A DNA stretch of 64,000 bases from NCBI RefSeq assembly GCF_007004065.1, contig NZ_VFSV01000003.1, positions 1-64,000 on the forward strand, read 5' to 3'. Under the pieces are notes generated by a model, which did no database searches, was not told the DNA's origin, and was given only the letters and a program-made list of their open reading frames with translations. This DNA comes from Palleronia caenipelagi. Its GTDB lineage: Bacteria; Pseudomonadota; Alphaproteobacteria; Rhodobacterales; Rhodobacteraceae. The translations under genes and the position numbers were made by a program. Below are positions 46,196 through 56,501 of the stretch, in pieces. How positions within the stretch are numbered: position 1 is the first letter of the stretch; each line of letters opens with the position of its first letter.

Positions 46196-47314
46196 TTGGG
46201 AACGTTCGACAGATATTTCATGTCGCAATTGCTCAGCCTGTTTGGCTTTTTCAGTCTGGTGCTTGTAGGCATCTACTGGATCAACCGGGCCCTGAGCCTG
46301 TTTGATACGCTGATTCAGAATGGTCACTCGGCGGCAGTATTCCTCGAATTTTCTCTGCTGACCCTGCCTGGTGTGATCCGGTTAGTGTTGCCGATTTCCG
46401 CCTTCGCGGCAACGGTTTACGTCACAAACCGGATGCGCGAAGACTCCGAACTGGTGGTTGCCGGCGCCACCGGGTTTTCACCGTTGCGCGGTGCGAGAGG
46501 GGTCCTCGCCTTTTCCACGATCGCCGCGCTTCTGACGATGATCCTGACGCATTTCCTCGCCCCTGTGGCGACGGACAGGCTGGCCACACGGACCGACCAG
46601 ATCGCGGGCGACGTCACCGCAGGCCTGCTGAAAGAAGGCCGCTTTCTACATCCCTCGCCGCTGATTACCGTCTTTATCCGGGCGATTGAGGATGACGGGC
46701 GGATCGTATCGCTGATGCTCTCGGACCGGCGCAACCCGGAGATGCAAACGTTGTACACCGCCGAGAGCGCCTATCTGGTGCGCCGCGAGGACGGACCAAA
46801 GCTGTTGATGTTCGAGGGACTCGCCGAAAATCTCGACACCCGGACGAACCGGCTGGGCATCACCCGGTTCGAGGAATTTGCGTTCGACGTGACCGAGCTC
46901 TTTGACATCACCGGACCGGGGCGGCGCAAACTGGGGCAGATCCCCTCGGCCACACTTCTCACCGAACCTGCACGGGTCATCGGCGAAAGCAACAGAGACC
47001 GCGAAGACATTGCCATGGAGCTTCACGAGCGGACCACTCAGGGCCTCCAAACGCTCATCGCGCCGCTCCTGGGTTTCGCGATCATGATGCTGGGCGGGTT
47101 CTCCCGATTCTCTGCATGGCGTCAGGTTTTGGCGGCCATTGTGGCCCTGATCATCTATGATCTGGCCGACAATCTGGCCTCGGGACTGGTGAATGGGCGC
47201 GCCGCGCTCTGGCCTTTGCTCTACCTGCCCACGGTACTCGCGGGAGCCGCGGCGCTGGGATTACTGCTACAGGCCGGGTCTTCGCGCAGGGTGGCCCACG
47301 GAGCGGCGCCATGA
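46196..47314 (+). CDS. lptF: LPS export permease LptF
   Basis: The protein of about 372 residues begins (TTG) GTFDRYFMSQLLSLFGFFSLVLVG, the normal LptF start. It has two groups of membrane helices flanking a periplasmic beta-jellyroll domain (GRFLHPSPLITVFIRAIEDDGRI). With LptG and LptB it extracts lipopolysaccharide from the inner membrane. TTG 46196 was chosen because the family begins there; earlier codons from 46109 are basic and unlike the family. LptG starts within its stop codon (ATGA). Confidence 0.9.
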   Translation: MGTFDRYFMSQLLSLFGFFSLVLVGIYWINRALSLFDTLIQNGHSAAVFLEFSLLTLPGVIRLVLPISAFAATVYVTNRMREDSELVVAGATGFSPLRGARGVLAFSTIAALLTMILTHFLAPVATDRLATRTDQIAGDVTAGLLKEGRFLHPSPLITVFIRAIEDDGRIVSLMLSDRRNPEMQTLYTAESAYLVRREDGPKLLMFEGLAENLDTRTNRLGITRFEEFAFDVTELFDITGPGRRKLGQIPSATLLTEPARVIGESNRDREDIAMELHERTTQGLQTLIAPLLGFAIMMLGGFSRFSAWRQVLAAIVALIIYDLADNLASGLVNGRAALWPLLYLPTVLAGAAALGLLLQAGSSRRVAHGAAP

Positions 47315-48405
47315 TTTTCGATTTCTACCTCGCACGGCGGTTTGCCGGGACCCTGCTTTTCGTCACCGGGATCTTCTTCGGCATTCTGGTGCTCATCGAC
47401 CTCGTCGATCAGGTGCGCCGGTTCGAGGGCGACGGTGTGGCATTCCTGTCGTTGCTTGGACTGACGATCCTCTCCGTGCCGAGCACCCTCTACGCGATCC
47501 TGCCTCTGCTGACGATCATCGCCACGCTGACCCTGTTCCTGAGCCTGTCGAAAACCTCCGAACTGGTGGTGGTGCGCGCGGCGGGGCGTTCCGGTTCGCG
47601 CGCGCTCCTGCCACCGGTACTGGTTACTCTGGTCTTCGGAATTTTCGCAGTCGCGGTTCTAAACCCGATGATCGCCGCTACGGACGCCGCCTACGAGGCG
47701 CAAAAGGAAACACTGCTCGGAGACAATCGCACCGAGTTATCCGTGGGCAATGACGGTTTGTGGCTGCGGCAGGGCAATACCGACGGGCAAATCGTCATCC
47801 ATGCGGAGCGCGCGAGCGCCGACGGGCGGGTACTGCGTAACGTGACCTTTCTGGGCTTTGACCAGTCGGACGGCCCAAGTTTTCGCATTGCTGCGGATGA
47901 GGCGCGGTTGATGGACGGGAACTGGGTGCTGGCCAACGCCAAGGAATGGCGGTTTGACATGTTCAACCCCGAACTGCGCGCGGTCCGTCACGACCGGCTC
48001 AGCGTGCCTTCTGATCTGACCGCCGAACAGATCCTCGATAGCTTTGGCGCGCCGGACTCGATCAGCATCTGGGCGTTGCCGGGCTTTATCGACGACCTGC
48101 AGCAGGCTGGCTTTTCGGCCCTGCGCCATCAGGTTCACCTGCAAAAGGAACTCTCGGTGCCGCTGCTGCTCGTGGCGATGGTTCTGGTTGGGGCCACCTT
48201 CACCATGGGGCATTTCCGCGGTATGCGGACCGGGCTAATGGTTCTGTCCTCTCTGACGCTGGGGTTTGCGCTGTTCTTCTCGCAAAATTTCGCGCAGATT
48301 TTGGCGGAATCCGGGCAGATCCCGATCCTGCTCGGGACTTGGGGGCCACCGGCCGCGGCGATACTTTTGCCGCTTGGACTGCTGTTACACCTGGAGGACG
48401 GATGA
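47311..48405 (+). CDS. lptG: LPS export permease LptG
   Basis: The 364-residue protein begins MIFDFYLARRFAGTLLFVTGIFFGILVLIDLVDQ and has TILSVPSTLYAILPLLTIIATLTLF, a periplasmic domain, then a C-terminal membrane group with VPLLLVAMVLVGATFTMG. It pairs with LptF. Both ends overlap neighbours by four bases (lptF and lptD), so the three are translationally linked. Confidence 0.95.
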   Translation: MIFDFYLARRFAGTLLFVTGIFFGILVLIDLVDQVRRFEGDGVAFLSLLGLTILSVPSTLYAILPLLTIIATLTLFLSLSKTSELVVVRAAGRSGSRALLPPVLVTLVFGIFAVAVLNPMIAATDAAYEAQKETLLGDNRTELSVGNDGLWLRQGNTDGQIVIHAERASADGRVLRNVTFLGFDQSDGPSFRIAADEARLMDGNWVLANAKEWRFDMFNPELRAVRHDRLSVPSDLTAEQILDSFGAPDSISIWALPGFIDDLQQAGFSALRHQVHLQKELSVPLLLVAMVLVGATFTMGHFRGMRTGLMVLSSLTLGFALFFSQNFAQILAESGQIPILLGTWGPPAAAILLPLGLLLHLEDG

Positions 48406-50531
48406 TCCGCTGGCTGACACTTATTTGCGCCCTATTTCTGGCTCCGGGGCTATCGCAGGCCCAGGACAGCCCCCCCGGAGGCGCCGCAACACTGGTCGCT
48501 GACACGGTGCGCGTGGAAAACCGCAGCCGGATCATCGCCGAGGGTCAGGTGGAAGTGCTTTATGGCGAGACACTGCTGACCGCCCGCCGCATCACCTATG
48601 ACCATGAGACAGAAACGCTGCGCATCGACGGCCCGATCACAGTGGACGAAGGCACCCGGTCGGCCATTCTCGCCTCCTCTGCCGAGCTCAGTTCCGACCT
48701 GCGCGACGGCATCATGACCTCGGCGCGGGTTGTCCTTGACCGTCAGCTCCAGATGGCCGCCAGTCAGCTCGCCCGTGTCGAAGGACGCTATACACAGCTC
48801 GACAACGTGATCGCATCTTCTTGCGAGATCTGCCCGTCCGATCCGATCCCCACGTGGGAGATCCGCGCCAACAAGGTGATCCACGATTCCGTCGATCAGA
48901 TGCTGTACTTCGACAAGGCCCAGTTTCGCGTCTATGGCATCCCGGTCGCCTACATCCCGCGACTGCGCTTGCCCACGCCCGAAAACACGAGGCAATCCGG
49001 ATTCCTGATCCCCGAGTTAAAGCAAAACAGTGAGCTCGGTTTCGGGATAAAGCTGCCCTATTTCATCGAACTCGGCGACCATGCCGATCTCACGCTCACG
49101 CCCTACGTCTCCAACAAAACACGCACGCTTGAGACCCGCTATCGCCGGGTCACCAGCTACGGAGCCCTCAACCTGGAGGGCGCTTACTCCGACGACGATC
49201 TCGATGTGCGCGACCGGCGGTGGTACGTTTTCGGCGAATCGGCCATCGTCCTGCCCCGCAACCTTCGCCTTGAATTCGACCTGCAAAAGACCTCAGACAG
49301 CGACTATCTCTCTGAGTACGATTATTCGGGTCAGGACCGGTTGCGCACCGAGGCGCGCATCATTCAGGTGAACCGCGACCGCCTGTTCCGCGCCAATGTT
49401 ACCGATTACGAAACCTTGCGCGACGAGGAGCAGCCGATCGAGGACGAACTGCCTTCAAAAGCGGTGGACGTGATCTTTGAACAGCGCCTGCCCCTGCGCT
49501 TTGGCGACCTGACGCTGGGGTTCGACGCCAACGCGCTGCGCCGCGATTCGAGCCAAAACATCGTCGGTCGGGACATGGCTCAAATGTCAGGACGGGCCAG
49601 ATGGCGCAGCCGCGACATCATCGGACCGGGACTCGTCTGGAGCAATCAGGCAGAACTGCGTGCCTCCTATTTCACGATCAGCGACGATGATACTTTCGAC
49701 GACGACATCACGCGTCTGAGCGCAGGCATAGCGACGGAGTTACGCTGGCCGCTTCAGCGGACCAACCCCGGCGGGACCCATCAACTTCTGCAGCCCGTGG
49801 TGCAGATCGCCTATTCGGACACCAGCGAAGACGATATCCCCAACGAGGACAGCGTCATCGTGGAATTCGACGAGGGCAACCTTTTCTCCATGTCGCGATA
49901 TCCCGGCGACGACGCGGTGGAGACCGGCCTGCGTGCCAATCTCGGGCTCAGCTATACAACTTTGAACCGGGACGGTTATGGAGTAACGCTCGGCTTTGGC
50001 AAGGTTTTCCGGGACAGCGACGACGATAATCGCTTTGTTGAGACCAGCGGCCTGTCTGGCGACAAATCTGACTGGCTGGCAGCCGTTCGGTTCCAGCTCA
50101 GCGACGGGTTCGATCTGACCAGCCGCGCCATTCTCGACGAAGATTTCGAGCCCCATAAGGCAGAAACCCGTGTCGCATGGCGCAATGACCGGGTGGATTT
50201 GACGGGGTCGTATGTCTGGCTCGAAGCCGAACCCGAAGAAAACCGCTTCGATGACATCCACGAGATCATTCTTGACGGAGAGGTGCGCCTCTCCCGCCAC
50301 TGGGTCGGCCGGTTCAACGGGAGGTACGATCTCGAGGAAGAAACGGCAGCGGATGCGGAGTTCGGCCTGACCTATCGCACCGAATGCCTCGAAGTCGATC
50401 TCGGCATCGAGCGCAATTTCACCGAGACCGAAAACAGTGCCCCGTCCACCGCCGTTGGCCTGCAGGTCCGTTTGGTTGGCTTTGGAACTGGCCGGACTGA
50501 TGTTTCCTATCGCAAGATCTGCTCGGGATGA
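48402..50531 (+). CDS. lptD: LPS-assembly protein LptD
   Basis: The 709-residue outer-membrane protein starts at ATG 48402 with a signal peptide (MIRWLTLICALFLAPGLSQAQ). An OstA/LptA-like domain follows (DTVRVENRSRIIAEGQVEVLYGE), with CEICPSDPIPTWEIRA holding a cysteine pair, then the beta-barrel with YFDKAQFRVYGIPVAYIPRLRLP and LPYFIELGDHADLTLTPYVS. It ends YRKICSG with a last cysteine. It inserts LPS into the outer leaflet with LptE. It overlaps lptG and surA by four bases. Confidence 0.95.
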   Translation: MIRWLTLICALFLAPGLSQAQDSPPGGAATLVADTVRVENRSRIIAEGQVEVLYGETLLTARRITYDHETETLRIDGPITVDEGTRSAILASSAELSSDLRDGIMTSARVVLDRQLQMAASQLARVEGRYTQLDNVIASSCEICPSDPIPTWEIRANKVIHDSVDQMLYFDKAQFRVYGIPVAYIPRLRLPTPENTRQSGFLIPELKQNSELGFGIKLPYFIELGDHADLTLTPYVSNKTRTLETRYRRVTSYGALNLEGAYSDDDLDVRDRRWYVFGESAIVLPRNLRLEFDLQKTSDSDYLSEYDYSGQDRLRTEARIIQVNRDRLFRANVTDYETLRDEEQPIEDELPSKAVDVIFEQRLPLRFGDLTLGFDANALRRDSSQNIVGRDMAQMSGRARWRSRDIIGPGLVWSNQAELRASYFTISDDDTFDDDITRLSAGIATELRWPLQRTNPGGTHQLLQPVVQIAYSDTSEDDIPNEDSVIVEFDEGNLFSMSRYPGDDAVETGLRANLGLSYTTLNRDGYGVTLGFGKVFRDSDDDNRFVETSGLSGDKSDWLAAVRFQLSDGFDLTSRAILDEDFEPHKAETRVAWRNDRVDLTGSYVWLEAEPEENRFDDIHEIILDGEVRLSRHWVGRFNGRYDLEEETAADAEFGLTYRTECLEVDLGIERNFTETENSAPSTAVGLQVRLVGFGTGRTDVSYRKICSG

Positions 50532-51799
50532 GTAGGAAGACGCCACCTGACCGACTGACGAGAGTTTCCGACACCATGCTGACCCGCCTTTTCCGCATCG
50601 CCGCTCTCGCCGCCAGCCTCCTGGCCGGGACCGTCCCGTTGGCCTGTGCGCAGAACCTCTTCGCCCCCCGCGCCCATGTGAACGGGTCCGTCATTACCCA
50701 GTTCGAAGTGCAGCAGCGCCAGATCATGTTCGAGCTCTTCAACGCGCCGGATAATTCGGATGAGGCCGCGCTGGATGCTTTGATAAACGAGAGGCTGCAA
50801 GTCGCAGAGGCCCGCCGTTTAGGATTGGGCATCACCGAAGCCGAACTGCTTGAGGGCATGTCGGAATTTGCCTCGCGCGCCAATCTCGGCAGGGAGGAAT
50901 TCGTTGCGCAGATCGGTCGCGCGGGGGTCGATGTCGAATCCTACGAAGATTTTGTCCGCGCCGGTCTCGCCTGGCGAAAGGTTTTGGCTGATCGCTTTCA
51001 GGGACGGATCATCGTGGATTCCGATGACACGGATCGCGCTCTGAACAGCCCTCCGGCGCCAAAGCTGCGGGTGCTGTTGAACGAGCTGATCATCCCAGCC
51101 AACACACCTGACCGCGCGGCCCGAGCGGAATCCCTGGCCCCCTACATCTCGTCCATCACCAGTTTCGCCGAGTTCAGAGCCGCAGCCCGTCAGTACTCTG
51201 CAACCGCGTCTCGAGACCGGGGTGGCGCGATCGACTGGCTTGATCTCGAGAACCTGCCGCCACAGCTGCGCGGCGTTCTCCTCGCGCTGAAGCCGGGCGA
51301 AGTCACCCAGCCGGTACGCCTGCCCAATGCCCTCGCTTTTTTCCAGCTGCGTGAGGTCGACGAGGTCGTCCAGCCTGCGACGCCTGTGTCGGTGGAGTAC
51401 GCCACTTTTCTGATCCCGGGCGGGAAGAGCGAACTGGGCTATCAACAGGCCGCGCAGATCAGAGCGAGCGTTGATACCTGCGACGACCTTTACACAGTTG
51501 CCAGAGGCAGCAACCCCGAGCAGCTGGAGCGAGAGACCCGCCCCATCGGTCAGGTACCCTCGGATGTGGCTTTTGAACTGGCCAAGCTCGACCCCGGCGA
51601 GGTTTCGACCAATCTCACCCGGGCAGGTGGTCAGACCCTCGTCTTTCTGATGCTCTGCGAGCGCAGCTATCGCAGTCAGGACGCTGAGACCCCGGATCCC
51701 GAACGGCTGCGCAGCGCGCTCGTGAACCGTCAGGCGAACGCGGCCGCTGATGTTTACCTGTCCGATCTGCGGGCGAATGCCACGATCCGCTACGAATGA
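50528..51799 (+). CDS. surA: Periplasmic peptidyl-prolyl isomerase SurA
   Basis: The product of up to 423 residues has a signal-like N-terminus (MLTRLFRIAALAASLLAGTVPLACAQ), the SurA N-terminal chaperone region (VNGSVITQFEVQQRQI, LDALINERLQVAEARRLGL) and one parvulin domain (ATASRDRGGAIDWLDLENLPPQL, LKPGEVTQPVRLPNALAFFQL). It helps outer-membrane proteins such as LptD to fold. ATG 50528 overlaps the lptD stop, but ATG 50576 gives a normal signal peptide and may be the true start. It overlaps pdxA by four bases. Confidence 0.9.
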   Translation: MSRKTPPDRLTRVSDTMLTRLFRIAALAASLLAGTVPLACAQNLFAPRAHVNGSVITQFEVQQRQIMFELFNAPDNSDEAALDALINERLQVAEARRLGLGITEAELLEGMSEFASRANLGREEFVAQIGRAGVDVESYEDFVRAGLAWRKVLADRFQGRIIVDSDDTDRALNSPPAPKLRVLLNELIIPANTPDRAARAESLAPYISSITSFAEFRAAARQYSATASRDRGGAIDWLDLENLPPQLRGVLLALKPGEVTQPVRLPNALAFFQLREVDEVVQPATPVSVEYATFLIPGGKSELGYQQAAQIRASVDTCDDLYTVARGSNPEQLERETRPIGQVPSDVAFELAKLDPGEVSTNLTRAGGQTLVFLMLCERSYRSQDAETPDPERLRSALVNRQANAAADVYLSDLRANATIRYE

Positions 51800-52770
51800 C
51801 CCGTCCCATTGCCCTGACCTGTGGAGAGCCTGCGGGGATCGGTCCCGAGATCGCGGCAAAGCTTGCCTCCGAAGCAGGGCCAGACCTGCCGTTCTTCTTT
51901 CTCGGCGCGCCGGAGCACCTGCCCGCCGGGACTGCGGTTGCCTTGATCAACCACCCATCCGAAGCCGCCATGGCCGCCGCCCACGGCCTGCCCGTACTGC
52001 CGCACGAAATCCCCGGCCCTGCCCGTCCCGGCCAGCCCGATCCGGCGCAGGCACCTGGCGTCGTGTCCGCCATCGCGCGCGCGGTGGAGATGGCGCAAAA
52101 CGGCACAGTCGCTGGTCTCTGCACCCTGCCCATCCATAAGAAAGCGCTCATCGACGGTGCCGACTTCGCTTATCCCGGACACACAGAGTTTCTCGCCGCT
52201 CTGGCAGGGGTGGAGCGGGTCGTCATGATGCTGGCCTGCGACAGCCTGCGCGTCGTCCCGGCGACCATTCATATCCCGCTCTTCCGGGTGCCGGAGGCCC
52301 TGACGGCGGAAGGTCTTGAGGCCACAATCCGCATCACCCATGCCGCCCTCATCCGCGATTTCGGCATCTCTACGCCTCGCATTGCCATAGCCGGGCTGAA
52401 CCCCCACGCGGGCGAGGACGGCGCGATGGGGAGCGAAGAGCAGACGCTGATCACCCCCCTCCTCAACCAGCTCCGGGCCGAGGGGATGCAACTCATCGGA
52501 CCGCTCTCCGCAGACACCATGTTCCATGCCGCCGCCCGTCAGGGCTATGACGCAGCAATTGCCATGTATCACGATCAGGCGCTCATCCCGATCAAGACCA
52601 TCGATTTCGCTGGCGGGGTGAATGTGACGCTTGGCCTGCCCTTCATCCGCACATCGCCGGATCACGGGACAGCCTTTGACATCGCGGGTACGGGGCGGGC
52701 CGATCCAACCTCAACCCGCGCCGCATTGCGCATGGCGTTGCGTATGGCTGAGGCAAGAGGCACACCATGA
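51796..52770 (+). CDS. pdxA: 4-hydroxythreonine-4-phosphate dehydrogenase
   Basis: The 324-residue protein has [20 protein letters not shown] at the start, [94 protein letters not shown] (blocks of the metal and substrate site). It acts in pyridoxal phosphate synthesis. It overlaps surA and rsmA by four bases each. Confidence 0.96.
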   Translation: MTRPIALTCGEPAGIGPEIAAKLASEAGPDLPFFFLGAPEHLPAGTAVALINHPSEAAMAAAHGLPVLPHEIPGPARPGQPDPAQAPGVVSAIARAVEMAQNGTVAGLCTLPIHKKALIDGADFAYPGHTEFLAALAGVERVVMMLACDSLRVVPATIHIPLFRVPEALTAEGLEATIRITHAALIRDFGISTPRIAIAGLNPHAGEDGAMGSEEQTLITPLLNQLRAEGMQLIGPLSADTMFHAAARQGYDAAIAMYHDQALIPIKTIDFAGGVNVTLGLPFIRTSPDHGTAFDIAGTGRADPTSTRAALRMALRMAEARGTP

Positions 52771-53609
52771 GCGCCATCGACAGACTGCCACCATTGCGCG
52801 AGGTGATCGCCACGCATGGGCTGTCGGCGCGCAAGGCGCTGGGGCAGAACTTTCTGCTGGACCTCAACCTCACCGCCAAGATCGCCCGGCAGGCAGGCGA
52901 TCTGACCGGCTGCGATGTGCTGGAGGTCGGTCCTGGACCCGGCGGCCTGACCCGTGGCCTGTTGGCCGAGGGCGCCCGCCGTGTTCTCGCCATCGAGAAG
53001 GACCCCCGCTGCCTGCCCGCCCTTGCCGAGATCGCGGCCGCACATCCCGGCAGACTGGAGGTGATCGGCGACGACGCGTTGAAAGTCGATGTCACCCAGC
53101 ATCTCTCCGCTCCGATCCGGATCGTCGCGAATTTGCCCTATAACGTGGGAACGGAGCTTCTGACGCGCTGGCTAGATCCCGGTGACTGGCCACCCTTCTG
53201 GACATCGCTCACGCTCATGTTCCAGCGCGAGGTGGCCGAACGGATCGTGGCGCAGCCGGGATCCAAAGCCTATGGCCGTCTGGCCATTCTGTCCCAATGG
53301 CGCTCCGACGCGCGGATCGTGATGGATCTGCCGCCAGAAGCCTTCACCCCGCCGCCCAAAGTCCGCTCAGCGGTGGTTCATCTGACCGCCCTTAACGCCC
53401 CTCGCTACCCAGCGCGGGCGGCAACGCTGCAACGGGTGGTGGCAGCGGCCTTCAACCAGCGGCGCAAGATGCTCCGCGCGGCGCTGAAAGGTGTTACTCC
53501 GGAGATCGAGGAGCACCTTCTGGCCGCAGGAATCAAGCCCACGGATCGCGCCGAGACAGTCTCTCTGGAGCAATTCTGTGCGCTTGCCCGGGCGCTGGAC
53601 GCCAGCTGA
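52767..53609 (+). CDS. rsmA: 16S rRNA dimethyladenosine transferase
   Basis: The 280-residue methyltransferase has [24 protein letters not shown], the SAM motif [25 protein letters not shown], the catalytic [14 protein letters not shown] (NLPY) and [21 protein letters not shown]. It dimethylates A1518 and A1519 of 16S rRNA. Last gene of the lpt-surA-pdxA-rsmA chain; a strong hairpin begins 16 bases after its stop. Confidence 0.97.
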   Translation: MSAIDRLPPLREVIATHGLSARKALGQNFLLDLNLTAKIARQAGDLTGCDVLEVGPGPGGLTRGLLAEGARRVLAIEKDPRCLPALAEIAAAHPGRLEVIGDDALKVDVTQHLSAPIRIVANLPYNVGTELLTRWLDPGDWPPFWTSLTLMFQREVAERIVAQPGSKAYGRLAILSQWRSDARIVMDLPPEAFTPPPKVRSAVVHLTALNAPRYPARAATLQRVVAAAFNQRRKMLRAALKGVTPEIEEHLLAAGIKPTDRAETVSLEQFCALARALDAS

Positions 53610-53624
53610 CACGAGAAAATGAAA

Positions 53625-53667
53625 GAGCCGGGAGCAGCTCAGCGCATCCCGGCTCCTGTCATTTTTC
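53625..53667. terminator. Bidirectional terminator between rsmA and the DUF4167 gene
   Basis: A nine-pair perfect stem GAGCCGGGA / TCCCGGCTC (53625-53633 with 53647-53655) has a 13-base loop. It is followed by ATTTTT on the plus side and preceded by AAAATGAAA, which gives T-runs on the minus strand. It stands between two convergent genes and can serve both. Confidence 0.85.
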
Positions 53668-53684
53668 AGAGACGAACCCGAGGC

Positions 53685-54341
53685 TTATTCAGCGGCCCGG
53701 GGAGTGTCGTCCGCTTTTTCCGCAGCGGGTTCAGGTGCCGCATCGGCCTCAGGCGCAGGCTCTTTGCGAGGCTTGCGAGTCCGGGAAGGCGCGCGCTTGG
53801 GCTTGCTCTCGGGCGTCTCGATCAGGTTGCTGTCTGACCCGTCACCGTCGCTGAAATCCACGACATCGCTCTCGACGGGCTTGGGACGGCGCGTCCGACG
53901 CGGGCGGGGTTGGGGCTGCTCTTCGGCCACCTCGGCGGCGGGCTGCTCCTGCGGTGCACGCTCCTCGGGCTGCGGCTCGACCCGAGGCTGCTCAACGCGT
54001 GGCTGTTCGTCTGCATCAGACCCGCGCTGCTGCACCGCCTGCTGCTGGCGCTCGCGGTGCTGTTGCTCGGCTTGTTCGCGCTTTTGGTCGATCTCGCGCT
54101 GCGCCTCAGCCAGCATCCGCGTGTAATGCTCCGCGTGCTGCGCGAAGTTCTCCGCCGCCACCCGGTCCCCGGACAGTTGCGCGTCGCGCGTCAGCTGGTT
54201 GTATTTGTCGATGATCTGTTGCGGTGTCCCGCGAACCTTTCCTTCCGGCCCCGAGGAATCGAACACACGATTCACGATGTTTCCACCAGAAGGACGGTTA
54301 CGGTTGCTCTTAGACCGCGAGCGCTTGTTCGATGATCGCAT
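53685..54341 (-). CDS. DUF4167 domain protein, low-complexity acidic/basic tail
   Basis: The 218-residue protein starts at ATG 54341 with the DUF4167 block MRSSNKRSRSKSNRNRPSGG and then IVNRVFDSSGPEGKVRGTP, IIDKYNQLTRDAQLSGDRVAAENFAQHAEHY. The rest is disordered: QAEQQHRERQQQAVQQRG, repeated EQPRVE units, and alternating KPKRAPSRTRKPRKEP and acidic runs. The basic start suggests RNA binding; the family has no established function. An upstream frame extension to 54413 is not supported. It stands in the conserved order prfA-prmC-DUF4167. Confidence 0.9.
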   Translation of the reverse strand: MRSSNKRSRSKSNRNRPSGGNIVNRVFDSSGPEGKVRGTPQQIIDKYNQLTRDAQLSGDRVAAENFAQHAEHYTRMLAEAQREIDQKREQAEQQHRERQQQAVQQRGSDADEQPRVEQPRVEPQPEERAPQEQPAAEVAEEQPQPRPRRTRRPKPVESDVVDFSDGDGSDSNLIETPESKPKRAPSRTRKPRKEPAPEADAAPEPAAEKADDTPRAAE

Positions 54342-54593
54342 TCGGAATTGGTTCCGGAGTTGTTTATAGACTGACCGCTCCGTGGCGCGTGCCTCTGAAA
54401 CCTGGGCACCCATTCGGGACTGTGCGGCAATGTCTGTCGAGAGGCGAGCGCACTGCCCGTCTCAACTGACAAGCTCCCCAAACCACGTCAGCCTTTTGAA
54501 AGCAAGTCAAATCCCATCCCCAAGTGGAACGACCTGCGCAAATGGCCGTCATTCGTGCCAGAAAATGCCAGATTTGTGCAAAATCACCCCGTC
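54342..54593. other. Gap between prmC and the DUF4167 gene
   Basis: This stretch of about 250 bases, A+T-richer than the flanking genes, has no convincing protein frame. It should hold the promoter of the DUF4167 gene. Nothing else stands out. Confidence 0.4.
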
Positions 54594-55424
54594 TCAGGGC
54601 AAAACACCCCGCACCACACGATCTTTTCCACTGAGATCCTGCACTATCCTGACGTTGGCGAATCCTGCATCTTCGAACAGCGCCCGAACGGCCGCACCCT
54701 GCTGCCAGCCAATCTCGACCATCAGCGCGCCTGCCGGGACAAGATGAGCTGCCGCGCCTGCGGTGATAGCGCGGTAAGCGTCAAGCCCGTCGCCTCCTGG
54801 GGTCAAAGCCATTTCCGGGTCGTAACCCCGCACATCCCGGTCGAGCGCCGCCATCTCCCCAGCGGCAATATAGGGGGGATTGGAGACAATCAGGTCGAAT
54901 GGGCCTGTGACCTCCTTATACCAGTCCGACCGCAGGAACGTGGTCCGCTCAGCGACGCCGATCTCCATCGCGTTCTCTCGCGCCACATGAAGCGCTGCGT
55001 CGGAGAGGTCGGTCCCGATGCCTTTGGCAGCGGGGCGTTCGGCCAGCAGGCTAAGGAGAATGCAGCCTGAGCCTGTCCCAAGATCCAGCACGGTCCCGAA
55101 TGGCACCTCAAACGCACTCGCCACCAGCGTTTCGGTATCAGGGCGCGGGTCGAGCACGTCGGGCGTTATACGGAACCGATGCGCCCAGAAATCGCGGTAA
55201 CCGAGGATACGGGAGACAGGCTCTGCGGCCAGACGCCGGACCATATAGCCCTCAAAAAGCAAACGCAGCCCGTCGGTCAGAGCCAGATCGTCGAGACGGT
55301 GCAACGCGCTGCGGTCGAACCCGGCGGCGTGGGCGAGCAGGATCCGCGCCTCGCGCGAGCCGTTTCCAGTCGAAGCCAGCCGGTCGGAAGCTTCCGCAAG
55401 TAGCGCCTCAACCTCGGGGCTCAT
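54594..55424 (-). CDS. prmC: Release factor glutamine methyltransferase
   Basis: The 276-residue protein has an N-terminal helical domain ([24 protein letters not shown]), then the methyltransferase core with [18 protein letters not shown] and the glutamine-recognition motif [13 protein letters not shown] (NPPY). It methylates the GGQ glutamine of release factors. Its start overlaps prfA, its substrate gene, by four bases. Confidence 0.96.
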   Translation of the reverse strand: MSPEVEALLAEASDRLASTGNGSREARILLAHAAGFDRSALHRLDDLALTDGLRLLFEGYMVRRLAAEPVSRILGYRDFWAHRFRITPDVLDPRPDTETLVASAFEVPFGTVLDLGTGSGCILLSLLAERPAAKGIGTDLSDAALHVARENAMEIGVAERTTFLRSDWYKEVTGPFDLIVSNPPYIAAGEMAALDRDVRGYDPEMALTPGGDGLDAYRAITAGAAAHLVPAGALMVEIGWQQGAAVRALFEDAGFANVRIVQDLSGKDRVVRGVLP

Positions 55425-56470
55425 TCCTGCAAGGCCGCCAGTTTCGCGGCCTGATCCTCCGCGATCAGCGCATCCAGCACCTCGCCCAGATCGCCCTGCA
55501 TCACCTGATCGAGCTTGTAGAGCGTGAGGTTGATCCGATGATCGGTGAGGCGACCCTGGGGGAAATTATAGGTCCGAATGCGCTCGGAGCGGTCGCCGGA
55601 ACCCACCTGCGCCTTCCGCGTCCCGGCACGCTCACTGTCGGCGCGGCTCCGCTCCAGATCGAACAACCGCGTGCGCAAGACCTGCATGGCGATCTCGCGG
55701 TTACGGTGCTGGGATTTCTCCGATGAGGTGACAACGATCCCGGTGGGCAGGTGGGTGATCCGTACTGCGGAATCGGTCGTGTTCACATGCTGTCCCCCCG
55801 CCCCGCTGGCGCGCATGGTGTCGATGCGGATGTCGCCGGGATCGATGGTCACGTCGATCTCTTCGGCCTCGGGCAGCACCGCCACAGTGGCCGCAGAGGT
55901 GTGAATGCGCCCTCCTGATTCGGTGGCCGGAACCCTCTGGACCCGATGGACGCCGGACTCGAATTTCAGCCGGGCAAAGACGCCTTCGCCCCGCACATTC
56001 ACCACCAGTTCGCGAATACCGCCGAGCTCGGACTCCTGCTGCTCGATCACCTCGAACCGCCAGCCCTGCCCTTCGGCGTAGCGCTGATACATCCGCATGA
56101 GGTCTGCGGCGAACAGCGCCGCTTCCTCGCCACCAGTGCCGGGACGGATTTCAAGGATCGCGGGACGGCTGTCCGCGGCATCGCGAGGCAGGAGCGCGAT
56201 CTGCAACTCCGCTTCGAGCGCCTCGCGGCGCGCCTCAAGACCGGGCAGCTCCTCCTGCGCCAGATCGCGCATTTCGGGGTCGTCCAGCATCCCCTGCGCA
56301 TCGGCAATTTCGTTGGTGAGGCTGCGCCACTGGCGGGCGATCTCCACCACCGGGCGCAGCTCTGCATATTCGCGACCGAGGGCGACCATGTCGCCCCCCG
56401 CCTCGGCCATGGCCGCTTCGAGATACTCAAAGCGGTCAATGATCTGCGCAAGTCTGTCTTCGGGAACCAT
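55421..56470 (-). CDS. prfA: Peptide chain release factor 1
   Basis: The 349-residue protein has [22 protein letters not shown], the stop-codon recognition tripeptide PAT in [19 protein letters not shown], and the catalytic GGQ in [23 protein letters not shown]. It reads UAA and UAG. It is first in the prfA-prmC pair; the GH13 gene upstream is on the same strand but 31 bases away. Confidence 0.97.
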   Translation of the reverse strand: MVPEDRLAQIIDRFEYLEAAMAEAGGDMVALGREYAELRPVVEIARQWRSLTNEIADAQGMLDDPEMRDLAQEELPGLEARREALEAELQIALLPRDAADSRPAILEIRPGTGGEEAALFAADLMRMYQRYAEGQGWRFEVIEQQESELGGIRELVVNVRGEGVFARLKFESGVHRVQRVPATESGGRIHTSAATVAVLPEAEEIDVTIDPGDIRIDTMRASGAGGQHVNTTDSAVRITHLPTGIVVTSSEKSQHRNREIAMQVLRTRLFDLERSRADSERAGTRKAQVGSGDRSERIRTYNFPQGRLTDHRINLTLYKLDQVMQGDLGEVLDALIAEDQAAKLAALQE

Positions 56471-56501
56471 GACCCTTCTCTTGCGCCTCGCGCGGCGCCC
56501 G